The translations under genes were made by a program, and so were the position numbers. Below are positions 18,064-26,097 of a DNA stretch of 64,000 nucleotides, in pieces. Source of the stretch: Thermanaerosceptrum fracticalcis (GTDB taxonomy: Bacteria > Bacillota > Peptococcia > DRI-13). The stretch is from positions 1,040,501-1,104,500 of the forward strand of contig NZ_CP045798.1 of assembly GCF_000746025.2 (NCBI RefSeq). Reading direction: 5' to 3'. How positions within the stretch are numbered: position 1 is the stretch's first letter; each line of letters opens with the position of its first letter. The notes under the pieces are model-generated. The model was not told where the DNA came from. It saw nothing but the letters and a program-made list of their open reading frames with translations, and ran no database searches.

Positions 18064-20661
18064 TTACTTAACTATTTCTACCATTCTGCTGGATGGAAAC
18101 CATGTTACATAAGCTCCCAAGGATTCTGAAACATAACGGATGGGTACAAGGGTACGACCAGTAATGATCGTTGCAGGCGTATCTAAACCAGGCCCAGTTT
18201 CTCCAATAACCAGGGTTACTTTTTTACCATCCAACATCATTTCCACTGTTTTTGTTTCTGCGATCCACTCTACCTCAGCACCCAAATTTTCCCCGATAAA
18301 TCTTAAAGGTACCATAGTACGGTTACCCAGGATAACCGGCGGAATATCAAGCCAAATTGTTTTGCCGTTAACCGTAGTAGTTAACTTGTTCACTCCTAAA
18401 CTGATTTTTTTCAGGTCTTTAGCTTTCACTACCCCATATAAGCTGAATTTATCGCTATAGAAAGTAAAAGTCTTTTTCTCGGAATCGTAAGCTCCGCCCA
18501 GTTTTACAGGTTTAACATTACCTTGAGCATCCTTCTCATATCTTATCCCGGTTAATTTAGCAATGTCCTCTTGATTCAGAACTGAGCCTGATAAATCAAT
18601 AGTTACTTTTACGGGTTCCTGGAAGTTTTTAATTACATCAGTATTAACAGTGCCATCATTGCTGGTGCGTATTATTTGGGCAGTTAAATCTACTATCTTA
18701 GCTCCAATATCAAACAACCCGGTACTTTCACCTACAGAAGCCTTTGAAAGTATTTCTTGTTTTTCTGCTCCACTTACTTCTCTTGCTCCGATTTCTAAAG
18801 CAGCATTTTTATCTTCTAGAACTTTCATTAACTCTTCTGTAATTAAGGATTGGGGAGCAAATTCTACTTGAAGACCCTTGCTTTCTATAGTTAGTGGTTT
18901 GTTATCGTTGGCTAATCCAACAATTGTATGGGGAGAAAGCTTACCCTTTCCATCAGTTTTTTCTGCTAGGTTAAGTCTGGCTTGTCCTGTTTGCTGAATG
19001 GTATCAGACAATTTCTTATCATCAAGAATATTAGGGTTTTCTTTAGTATTAGAAGAAACACCGGATATTTCAGTAGGGCTTGTGCTGTACCACCAGACAA
19101 CCAGGTCATTATTGGCAACCGGGTAATCTTTGGCAGGCACCCCGGGTACAACACCGTTAACCTTATACATCCACCCGTTCATGCCCTGGGGTCCCTGGCC
19201 TGCAATTGTGTCAATATAGCTCGGGTTAGCATCATTATAACTAAGTCCTGTTTTATCCAAAGCTCCTAAAGCAGTAACACCCCATCTATCACTCTCCCTC
19301 AATGTTACAGTACTTGGACCAAACAAAGTTTCTCCGCTTCTGCCAATAACTTTTATAGTAACTCTGATGCCTTGTTGGTCATTATTGCCGCCATTGTTTC
19401 CTCCGCCGGCAACACTTACATCAGCAGTACCGCTAACGCCTTGATAAGTTGCAGTAATAACTGTATTTCCTGCCGCCACCCCTGTAACCAGACCTCTGTT
19501 ATTTACCGTTGCTATACTGCTGTTATTTACAGACCAGTCTGCTGCTGCACTTACATCCTCATTGGTACCATTCAATTTATAAATTTGGGCCGTATATTGT
19601 TGACTGCCGCCTGCAACTATATTTGCACTGGCTGGCGTCACTCTTAAACTTAGTACAGCGTCAGGCGAAATATTTCCTCCTAACACACGGTAAGCATCCA
19701 AAGCCCAGGTGTTGTCCATCAGGTTCTTGGAGGTACCAAACGTCCCATCCTCATTGAGAGCACTATCCCGCATGTAATCTACGGCACTCTTGCCGCCGAC
19801 TGTCCAGACCGCAGGGTCCATACCCAGGCAGTTTAAGGTAAGTATTGTTTCTGCCGTGTCTACAAGCGGATCATCAAATCCTCCAGCGTCTTGAAAGCTT
19901 CCATCGTCTTTTTGCAGAGCCCTCAGCCAGGCAATTCCCTTATCGATAGCCGTTTGCACGGCATCAGCCTGCCCTCCCGCAAGGGGCTTCAGGTATTCTA
20001 ACGCCCGCACCGCCTGGGCTGTCGCCTGAAAATCGTTCCAAGTGGAAGTCCAGGCCCCTGTACCGCCGTCCTGACAGCTTAAGATATAAGTAATGACAGC
20101 TGCTGCATCTATTTCGGCCATGTCCCCGGCTCTGCCCAATGATTCAAAGGCGGGCAAGTCGCTGAAGGCATTGTTGTCAAAAGAGCCGTTCCCGCCTGCC
20201 GTCTGCCTGTTCTTTAAGATGTTCAGCAACTGGGTCGCTCTTGCATCTCCGAAAGCTTTTGCCGCCAGATATTCATGCGCTACTCTTTTGGCCGAAGACT
20301 GATTTTCTTTCCCTTCGTTTGCAATAGTCGCATCAATTAAACTCAAGACACTGTCTTTGAAACTTGTGCCGTTATATACCCATGTTCCTACATCCGCCCC
20401 CGCCTGGGTCAGGATATAGGCATCATAGGCACCAAAGTTCCCCCAGCCGCCGTCAACTGCCTGTCCACCTTGGTGTAAATTGTAGTTGTTTCTTGCTGCC
20501 TTTAATGCTAAGTTATCATATACCTCTGCGGCCACAGCTTTGCCATTATCGAGTCCACTAAAAAGTAATGGCCATGCAGGCAATAACAAGGTTGCTATAA
20601 AGAATATCAGTAATAACTTAGATACCAGGTATCTGTGTGTTTTCTTTGTAAAAATATTCAT
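18064..20661 (-). CDS. Transcobalamin/intrinsic-factor-like surface protein (barrel + Big2 + DUF4430 + CuAO-N stalk)
   Basis: An 865-aa exported protein, first gene after the riboswitch. Order: signal peptide (1-45); alpha/alpha-barrel repeats, about 45-330 (QAVDGGWGNFGAYD, LQKDDGSFQDAGGF, LNEDGTFGTSKN); a Big2 Ig-like domain, about 335-418 (LRVTPASANIVAGGSQQY); DUF4430, about 430-530 (GMNGWMYKVNG, VVWWYS); a mixed region, about 540-755; and two copper-amine-oxidase-N-type repeats to the end (GNRTMVPLRFIGENLGAEV, ITGRTLVPIRYVSE), a known surface stalk without the oxidase. Barrel plus DUF4430 is the domain plan of mammalian B12 carriers. Cobalamin binding is inferred from this and from riboswitch control; it is not shown. 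Confidence 0.88.
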   Translation of the reverse strand: MNIFTKKTHRYLVSKLLLIFFIATLLLPAWPLLFSGLDNGKAVAAEVYDNLALKAARNNYNLHQGGQAVDGGWGNFGAYDAYILTQAGADVGTWVYNGTSFKDSVLSLIDATIANEGKENQSSAKRVAHEYLAAKAFGDARATQLLNILKNRQTAGGNGSFDNNAFSDLPAFESLGRAGDMAEIDAAAVITYILSCQDGGTGAWTSTWNDFQATAQAVRALEYLKPLAGGQADAVQTAIDKGIAWLRALQKDDGSFQDAGGFDDPLVDTAETILTLNCLGMDPAVWTVGGKSAVDYMRDSALNEDGTFGTSKNLMDNTWALDAYRVLGGNISPDAVLSLRVTPASANIVAGGSQQYTAQIYKLNGTNEDVSAAADWSVNNSSIATVNNRGLVTGVAAGNTVITATYQGVSGTADVSVAGGGNNGGNNDQQGIRVTIKVIGRSGETLFGPSTVTLRESDRWGVTALGALDKTGLSYNDANPSYIDTIAGQGPQGMNGWMYKVNGVVPGVPAKDYPVANNDLVVWWYSTSPTEISGVSSNTKENPNILDDKKLSDTIQQTGQARLNLAEKTDGKGKLSPHTIVGLANDNKPLTIESKGLQVEFAPQSLITEELMKVLEDKNAALEIGAREVSGAEKQEILSKASVGESTGLFDIGAKIVDLTAQIIRTSNDGTVNTDVIKNFQEPVKVTIDLSGSVLNQEDIAKLTGIRYEKDAQGNVKPVKLGGAYDSEKKTFTFYSDKFSLYGVVKAKDLKKISLGVNKLTTTVNGKTIWLDIPPVILGNRTMVPLRFIGENLGAEVEWIAETKTVEMMLDGKKVTLVIGETGPGLDTPATIITGRTLVPIRYVSESLGAYVTWFPSSRMVEIVK

Positions 20662-20816
20662 TTTATTCCTCCTCCTGCTATGTATCTATTTTCTCTTGCT
20701 ATCAATACATCTTTTGCTAACTTTTCTCACCTCCAATAATAAATCCCTCAGCTAAATAAGCTAAAACCCAGGGCACCAAATGGATAAAAGTAAACATCAT
20801 GCCTGACAAAGAAAGC

Positions 20817-20858
20817 TTAAAAAATTAAAAGTCTCTTAGTATGTTACTAAGAGACTTT
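20817..20858 (-). terminator. Riboswitch-associated intrinsic terminator
   Basis: A perfect 14-bp stem (20828-20841 with 20845-20858; AGTCTCTTAGTA core) with a 3-nt loop is followed on the minus strand by TTTTAATTTTTT. It sits about 65 nt downstream of the aptamer and about 155 nt before the surface-protein start, the expected place for the off-state expression platform of the cobalamin riboswitch. Confidence 0.88.
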
Positions 20859-20921
20859 CCCCATCTTAAAGCCGCTAGCAGCTAGAACGAATTTAATCCC
20901 CTTCGTCTAGTTCATACATTT

Positions 20922-21172
20922 AAGGCAGGTCTCCTGGCTCGCGGGTCAACCTCTTCCCGCCTTCCCATCCGCACTCAACTTGTGATTAAAACTTAATTTA
21001 TAATTCCATACTCTTTTTTTAGTATGTTCAAATAAATTTTATGCTTTCACATTAACCACTAAGTTGAGTGCTGGACAGTGGCATACTGGGATTTGTCACC
21101 GCTTACAGTGGTGGGTCCGCACCGGAATTTCACCGGTTTCCCTATTCTCCCCTTGACGGGGCACCTTAAATG
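20922..21172 (-). ncRNA. Cobalamin riboswitch aptamer
   Basis: Reading the minus strand from about 21172: AAGGTGCC, GGGAAACCGGTG, AATTCCGGTGCGGACCC, CCACTGTAAGCGG, GCCACTG, GGGAAGGCGGG and finally GAGCCAGGAGACCTGCC, which are the conserved blocks of the AdoCbl riboswitch in the right order. An extra arm closed by GCACTCAACTTAG/CAAGTTGAGTGC-type pairing holds an AT-rich insertion of about 90 nt (about 20975-21070). Binding of coenzyme B12 should favour the terminator at 20817-20858 and shut off the downstream corrinoid-uptake operon. Confidence 0.95.
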
Positions 21173-21194
21173 GGAATTATTTACTTCTAGAAAT

Positions 21195-21224
21195 ATGTTA
21201 ATCCTTAGTTTGTTTTTTTGTCAA
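21195..21224 (-). promoter_or_regulatory. Promoter of the cobalamin riboswitch operon
   Basis: On the minus strand, consensus TTGACA (21219-21224) and TAACAT (21195-21200) are separated by 18 bp. Transcription would start a few bases before the first conserved riboswitch block. Confidence 0.65.
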
Positions 21225-21409
21225 GTTTTTTTCATAGGTTTTGTTCATAGGTTTTATTTATTATCCCAAAGATATCCGCTTGTCCTTCCCGATGGGAGCA
21301 GGCTTAGTAAAAGAACAGATGCTTAAAAACCTGTAATACTTGGATATTGATTTTCCTAACACTCCTACGGAGTTTAAAGAAAGTATGCACTTGATAAGGC
21401 GAAGAGTTA

Positions 21410-21434
21410 TTGCACATCACATTGCAATGTGCAA
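21410..21434. repeat. Inverted repeat upstream of yedE
   Basis: TTGCACAT (21410-21417) and ATGTGCAA (21427-21434) form an 8-bp inverted repeat with a 9-nt spacer. It lies in the 390-bp gap between the riboswitch promoter and yedE, about 50 bp upstream of a TATAAT (21486-21491) that may be the yedE -10 (no good -35 seen). It could be an operator. Nothing else is recognised in the gap. Confidence 0.4.
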
Positions 21435-21567
21435 CAGACCTATTGAGTTAATAACTTATTGTTATATAACTAGAGTAGACAATGATATAATTTCATAACA
21501 ATTTTGATAGGTAAATGAATATCCATAAAGAAGTTTAAATTATCCAAGAATGCAAAGGAGGTAGTTT

Positions 21568-22656
21568 ATGAACAAAAAGATTCTCATTATGCTTACGGGG
21601 GGTGTTGTAGGTTTATTGGGTGTACTTCTGGTGGTATTCGGAAATCCAGCTAACATGGGCTATTGTATAGCTTGTTTTATACGGGATATAACTGGCGCCT
21701 TGGGATTACACCGTGCTGAACCCGTCCAATACCTAAGACCTGAGATTATTGGCTTAGTTATTGGGGCATTTGCTACTGCTCTATACACTGGAGAATTTAA
21801 ATCTGTTGGTGGGTCTAATACATTCACCCGATTTACTCTAAGTTTTTTTGGAATGTTTGGTATGTTAGTGTTCCTAGGTTGTCCTGTACGGGTTGTGTTA
21901 CGCCTATCAGGAGGAGACTTAAATGCAATTATGGGATTATTTGGTTTAATTGCTGGCATAGGTTTAGGTACATATTATATTAGCCAAGGATATTCCTTAG
22001 GTAGAACAGTATCTCAATCAAAAACAAATGGGTATATTTTTCCTTTGTTTATGGTAGCACTTTTGATTTTATTAATAGCTAACCCCCCATTTATATTCTT
22101 TAGTAATAAAGGTCCTGGCTCTCAACATGCAGCAATATGGCTGTCTTTATTGGCAGGGCTAATTGTAGGCTGTCTGGCTCAACGCTCCCGTCTATGCATG
22201 ATTGGGGGAATAAGAGACTTTGTCTTTTTCAGAGACACTTATTTACTCTCTGGATTTATAGCAATGTTAGTAGTAGCAACTTTAGGCAACTTAGTGGTAG
22301 GTAAATTCCACCTGGGTTTTGCGAACCAGCCTGTAGCTCACAGTGATGGTTTATGGAATTTCCTTGGAATGACATTGGCAGGTTTCTCTTTTGTCTTACT
22401 TGGTGGTTGTCCTCTTCGCCAGTTAATCTCTGCTGCTGAAGGTAATGGCGACTCAGCAATCACTGTTCTTGGCTTAATGGCAGGAGCAGCATTTTCCCAT
22501 AATTTCTCTCTTGCTGCCAGTCCTGCAGGTGTACCAATTGGTGGAAAAATAGCTGTTATTCTTGGTCTTATCGTAGTTTCACTTATTGGTGGACTAAACA
22601 TATTAAAATTTAAGAGAATAGGAGGTACTTTAAATGTCACAAGTGGTGGACGCTAG
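21568..22656 (+). CDS. yedE: YedE-type membrane protein of selenium metabolism (YeeE/YedE family)
   Basis: A 362-aa polytopic membrane protein with about nine to ten hydrophobic helices. Family marks are NPANMGYCIACFIRDITGALG near the start, VFLGCPVRVVLRL, QRSRLCMIGGIRD and LLGGCPLRQLISAAEG, with the conserved pore-lining Cys residues. This full-length type with the CIACFIRD start matches the selenium-associated YedE subgroup; others of the family import thiosulfate. Transport of a selenium or sulfur compound is inferred. AGGAGGTAGTTT precedes the ATG. It overlaps the TusA-like gene by 23 nt. Confidence 0.87.
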   Translation: MNKKILIMLTGGVVGLLGVLLVVFGNPANMGYCIACFIRDITGALGLHRAEPVQYLRPEIIGLVIGAFATALYTGEFKSVGGSNTFTRFTLSFFGMFGMLVFLGCPVRVVLRLSGGDLNAIMGLFGLIAGIGLGTYYISQGYSLGRTVSQSKTNGYIFPLFMVALLILLIANPPFIFFSNKGPGSQHAAIWLSLLAGLIVGCLAQRSRLCMIGGIRDFVFFRDTYLLSGFIAMLVVATLGNLVVGKFHLGFANQPVAHSDGLWNFLGMTLAGFSFVLLGGCPLRQLISAAEGNGDSAITVLGLMAGAAFSHNFSLAASPAGVPIGGKIAVILGLIVVSLIGGLNILKFKRIGGTLNVTSGGR

Positions 22657-22846
22657 AGGCTTATCCTGCCCTGAACCCCTTGTTTTAACAACGCAAGCAA
22701 TAAAACAATTTCCTTCTGGTCCAATTAAAGTTATAGTAGATAACGCTTCAGCAAGGGATAATGTATCCCGCATGGCAGAGAATTTAGGATGGAGAGTAGA
22801 AATTGAAAAAGCTCAAGAAGAATACGTTCTTGCATTAAGTAAATAA
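22634..22846 (+). CDS. TusA/YedF-like small sulfur carrier
   Basis: A 70-aa TusA-family protein. VVDARGLSCPEPLVLT holds the CPxP motif whose Cys carries persulfide or selenide sulfur. The rest is the normal alpha/beta fold of about 70 residues, without the C-terminal extension found in full-length YedF. AGGAGGTACTTTAA precedes the ATG inside the end of yedE, so the two are translationally coupled. It would accept or deliver the sulfur or selenium moiety brought in by YedE. A terminator follows. Confidence 0.9.
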   Translation: MSQVVDARGLSCPEPLVLTTQAIKQFPSGPIKVIVDNASARDNVSRMAENLGWRVEIEKAQEEYVLALSK

Positions 22847-22867
22847 TTTTGTGGAAATCACTTTATT

Positions 22868-22900
22868 GGAGACCCTATTAAGAAGAGGGTTTCCTTTTTT
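22868..22900 (+). terminator. Intrinsic terminator after yedE-tusA
   Basis: A 9-bp stem (22868-22876 with 22886-22894, one G-T pair; GGAGACCCT/AGGGTTTCC) is followed by T6. Confidence 0.88.
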
Positions 22901-22947
22901 GTTTATCGAGTTTATTGCACATAATTAACAGATTGTTTATTATGGAC

Positions 22948-23033
22948 TCACTTAATACGTTTAATTATAAATTCCTCATGTGTACTAACTTTTTCCTCAA
23001 TACGATTTAATTGGTCTGTGTGCTGCTGCCAGC
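22948..23033 (-). pseudogene. 3' part of a coiled-coil gene split by the transposon
   Basis: The frame on the minus strand reads QQHTDQLNRIEEKVSTHEEF followed by IIKRIK and TGA at 22948-22950. It begins exactly at the transposon edge. Joined to the 5' part (26283-26385) after removing the element and one copy of the 6-bp duplication, the frame is continuous (...ALFDGWQQHTDQ...). The resulting about 59-63 residue coiled-coil end resembles the C-terminus of the prophage gene at 61853-62182 (ALFD...TD...RIE.KV...RIK). Confidence 0.8.
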
Positions 23034-23081
23034 TGTTACTGACACTTCATAATGTCCTGTAACTGCCAGTATATGGTGTCC
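23034..23081. repeat. Two tandem 24-bp repeats at transposon left end
   Basis: Units 23034-23057 and 23058-23081 match at 17 of 24 positions (TGTTACTG...TGTCC and TGTAACTG...TGTCC). A further partial inverted motif, TGTCC...GGACA, follows to about 23092. They are likely transposase-binding sites. Confidence 0.6.
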
Positions 23082-23152
23082 AGTTTATGACGGACAATTT
23101 GGCCAGTGGCCGAGAAGGTGAGACGACTTTATCGCCACCTTCCCGGATGCCG

Positions 23153-23377
23153 TTATATTTCCACCTTGTACGAATTCCCGATCCGCAAATTGAAGCGGGC
23201 TCCCGGCATAATCACATACCACTGATGATCGTACTCTATGCGGCAAGGAATACTAGTTGAACCGATTAACAAATCAAAAACTTCTCCACAATGGAGTTCG
23301 TAACAGTAGTCTCCCGTATCCACCATCCAGCGGTCTTGTTCGTGGTCGTATGTCATCTTGCACCATTGCTGCTTCAT
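23153..23377 (-). CDS. DUF5348-type small transposon protein
   Basis: 74 aa: MKQQWCKMTYDHEQDRWMVD, then a compact beta-rich chain (GDYCYELHCGEVFDLLIG, CRIEYDHQWYVI, FNLRIGN). The pattern fits DUF5348, a small domain of unknown role often encoded beside such transposases. The start overlaps the stop of the ATPase gene by 4 nt (ATGA), so they are translationally coupled. It could be an accessory factor for transposition or regulation. Confidence 0.75.
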   Translation of the reverse strand: MKQQWCKMTYDHEQDRWMVDTGDYCYELHCGEVFDLLIGSTSIPCRIEYDHQWYVIMPGARFNLRIGNSYKVEI

Positions 23378-24174
23378 GACAATTCTCCCTGGATAACCAA
23401 CTTAACCATATGGTCATCGATGATCCGGCGGCCATTCTGTGCCCCATATAGCAAGCAGTGAGTACAGACCTTGTTCACTAGCCTAGGGACACCACTAGAG
23501 AACCGAAATATCTCATCCAAAGCACCATCAGAAAATATATCATGGTCGGCACCAGCGTAAGCAAGATGTCGTTTCACATAATCCCCTACCTGGGCGCGGT
23601 CCAAGTGGGGCAGTTTACACTGGAGATCAATGCGTTGCCGGATAGCGGCATAGGCCTGAAGCTTAAACTTCTCCCAAAGTTCAGTCTGACCGACGAGGAT
23701 AAGAGCCATGGGACTTTGCGCATCCATCTTGAAATTGAGAAGGAATCTGACCTCCTCCAGCATCTCCCGGTCCAGAAGATGTGCTTCATCTACGATGACA
23801 ACAGGCTGAAGATGCTGGATACCCCGCATAAGCTCGATTTCTCTATGCAGTTGACGCTTGGCATCACCACGATAAAATTTGGATTCACAGCCTAGCTGCT
23901 CCAAGAGACCCTTGTAGAAATGTCTGGGTGTCAGCTTGGAATCCGCCAGGTACAGCACCATGAATTTAGCAGGGTCTAAGGAATCCCTGAATCGACGGAT
24001 AGTAGTAGTCTTGCCAGTCCCGCAGTCACCGGTAACAACGGCGAACAACTGACGCTGGGCAGCATATTCCAGGCGACCTAACGTCTCTTCCAGCATGAGT
24101 GACTGATACAACTCGTTTGTTGGGATATCCCGTGAAAACGGAGTTTGAGATAGCCCGTAGAAAGGTTCAAACAT
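23374..24174 (-). CDS. ExeA/TniB-like AAA+ ATPase of the transposon
   Basis: 266 aa. PFYGLSQTPFSRDIP is the start typical of ExeA/TniB-family ATPases. Walker A is GDCGTGKTTTIRR (about residues 47-60), Walker B is VVIVDEAHLLD (about 125), and sensor motifs LILVGQ and SSGVPRLVN follow. Such proteins bind target DNA and activate the DDE transposase, sometimes giving target immunity. It lies 1 nt after the transposase stop. Confidence 0.87.
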   Translation of the reverse strand: MFEPFYGLSQTPFSRDIPTNELYQSLMLEETLGRLEYAAQRQLFAVVTGDCGTGKTTTIRRFRDSLDPAKFMVLYLADSKLTPRHFYKGLLEQLGCESKFYRGDAKRQLHREIELMRGIQHLQPVVIVDEAHLLDREMLEEVRFLLNFKMDAQSPMALILVGQTELWEKFKLQAYAAIRQRIDLQCKLPHLDRAQVGDYVKRHLAYAGADHDIFSDGALDEIFRFSSGVPRLVNKVCTHCLLYGAQNGRRIIDDHMVKLVIQGELS

Positions 24175-24175
24175 C

Positions 24176-25522
24176 TTAGTTCCCTGCCTTTCTTACGGTT
24201 CTGTAGGAAATGGCAGGAGCCTGTTGTTCTATTCTCTGCTGATTCTTCTCAAGAGCTGCAGCCAGGAGTCTTGAGGATTCGGCTGGTTGTGTCCTTAGAT
24301 GTTCAGGTAGCTTAGGTCGCTGGCCTACCATTTCTCCGATAACGAGTTCCCGGGCCTTCCAAGGGGTATGCCCCTCATATTCTATGGTCAGTTCAGTAAT
24401 GTCAGCGGGATCATAGATGACATCTACGGTACACCCGATGAAACTAAGCCCGACCTCATACTTTTTCCCCTGGAAGCTGATACATCCAGCTTTATCAACT
24501 TTGCGTTCTTCGCAATGAAGAAAGGCGTTGGCTACTGTTTCCGGGTCCAGGAATTTTAGGGCTTTTTTGTCGCTACGATAGGCACTGGCGGGGCTAGCTT
24601 TGCCTTCCAATGCAGAATGGGGCTTGTTTTGATAACACTCCTCTAACCACACCCAGAACAGCTCATTGAGTTTGTCTAATGACTGAGGTTTCTCCAAGGC
24701 AACTTCACTGAGAAAGGAATCGACCACCCGGTTAAAACGTTCCACTTTCCCAGTCGATTCTGGGGAATATGGCCTAGCAAATAGTAGCCTAATCCCCATC
24801 TTGGCGCAGGCCCGTCCCATCCATTTTGTCCGGTACTGGCTGCCGTTATCGAAGAACACTGCCTCCGGCACTCCATATTTTAAGATAGCCTGACGGAAAC
24901 AGTCTTCAACGATGACCTGATCCAAGGTTGGATAGAACTGACCGTGAAGAACAAACCTAGTGCAATCATCAAAAAATGTTACTAAGTATACCTGCTTCTT
25001 GGTACCATCTATGCCGATAGGTAAGTAGGGTCCATACTTAATGTCGGAATGCCAAAGCTTGTTACGATACTTCTGCTGATACCGCCGAGTAGCAACACCG
25101 GTACTCATATACATCTGCATATGCCTGGCGCTGTATCCACGTTCGGCTAGCTTCTCTTGCAGTGTACTGCGCTTAATTTGACCCGGCTGGGCCAGACCTT
25201 CCCATTCTAGAATCTGTATGATTTGGGCCACACTGCGCTTTGGAACCTCTCGTCGCAATAATATGGCCTGTTCCAGGATGTTTGGCGGAATGGCATCTTC
25301 GCTTCTGCTCTGAGCTTTACCTTTGGGCTTAAGTCCGGCAAAGCCATGTGTCTTATACTCTGACAGATATCTGCGCAGAGTACGTTCGGAAATTCCAGCC
25401 TGCTCGCAAATTTGGGTTTTAATCTGTCTGGCTTTGGCAGGGTCCAACCCTTCAGTTAGAAGTGGGGATATGAGTTGTACTCGTTGAGTAGCAACGTCCT
25501 CGGCCTTTTTTTGGTCTCTCAT
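24176..25522 (-). CDS. DDE transposase/integrase (TniA/Mu-type) of the transposon
   Basis: A 448-aa protein. N-terminal helix-turn-helix (GISERTLRRYLSEYKTHGFAG and a second one near residue 105) is followed by an rve core with the DDE triad in WHSDIKYGP (D about 160), AVFFDNGSQYR (D about 220) and STGKVERFN (E about 257). The C-terminal beta-rich part (about 340-420) resembles the Mu transposase C-domain. It cuts and joins the element ends. The frame is full length, with ATG after AGGGAGGTAATCTAGC. Confidence 0.9.
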   Translation of the reverse strand: MRDQKKAEDVATQRVQLISPLLTEGLDPAKARQIKTQICEQAGISERTLRRYLSEYKTHGFAGLKPKGKAQSRSEDAIPPNILEQAILLRREVPKRSVAQIIQILEWEGLAQPGQIKRSTLQEKLAERGYSARHMQMYMSTGVATRRYQQKYRNKLWHSDIKYGPYLPIGIDGTKKQVYLVTFFDDCTRFVLHGQFYPTLDQVIVEDCFRQAILKYGVPEAVFFDNGSQYRTKWMGRACAKMGIRLLFARPYSPESTGKVERFNRVVDSFLSEVALEKPQSLDKLNELFWVWLEECYQNKPHSALEGKASPASAYRSDKKALKFLDPETVANAFLHCEERKVDKAGCISFQGKKYEVGLSFIGCTVDVIYDPADITELTIEYEGHTPWKARELVIGEMVGQRPKLPEHLRTQPAESSRLLAAALEKNQQRIEQQAPAISYRTVRKAGN

Positions 25523-25575
25523 GCTAGATTACCTCCCTAATATTCGGAATCTAACATGAGTGTATAACCTCTACA

Positions 25576-26097
25576 TCAGGACAAAAAGGCAGAACGGGTC
25601 TGTACCCAGTTATTTGAATTAACTACGGTTCGGACAACTCTGGCTAGCCAGCCGTAAGATTCTCCTACATAATGCCATATCCTTTGGAGCGGGGACAGGG
25701 GAAGGTCGGATGGTACTTCCACAGAATTTCTGGAATACTGAATAATAGCTATAGATATTAGGCAACCCAAAAAGTGATTAACTAAATCAAAAAACCAGAT
25801 CCGCCAACGGGTAATAGTTGATTCATCTGCTGCAACGGCGAGAGTATTCCCGGCTATCACAGTCTCTATACTTTCACTGCAATGCCGCTTGTATGGAACA
25901 AGGATATCTGGAAGTTCGTGATGGATGCGCTTACAATTACTACATTGAAGTCTTCTAATCATTAGGACCATTTTTTCTCCGGCACTATTAATGCAGTTCC
26001 GCCGGCGACTTCCGATCACTTCCATTGATTCGCTACAGCAGGGACAGAGATTCTGTTCCTCGCTCCTAACAAAAAACACCTTTAAGGGGATTCTCAA
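25576..26097 (-). CDS. DUF6431 domain protein of the transposon
   Basis: 173 aa. CPCCSESMEVIGSRRR near the N-terminus and LQCSNCKRIHHELPDILVPY form a four-Cys zinc-binding domain, after which comes a helical part (STITRWRIWFFDLVNHFLG). This matches DUF6431, a family found with transposon-type neighbours. A zinc-finger DNA-binding role in end or target recognition is plausible. The only available start is TTG 26097 with no good ribosome site, so the true start or expression level is uncertain. Confidence 0.7.
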   Translation of the reverse strand: MRIPLKVFFVRSEEQNLCPCCSESMEVIGSRRRNCINSAGEKMVLMIRRLQCSNCKRIHHELPDILVPYKRHCSESIETVIAGNTLAVAADESTITRWRIWFFDLVNHFLGCLISIAIIQYSRNSVEVPSDLPLSPLQRIWHYVGESYGWLARVVRTVVNSNNWVQTRSAFLS

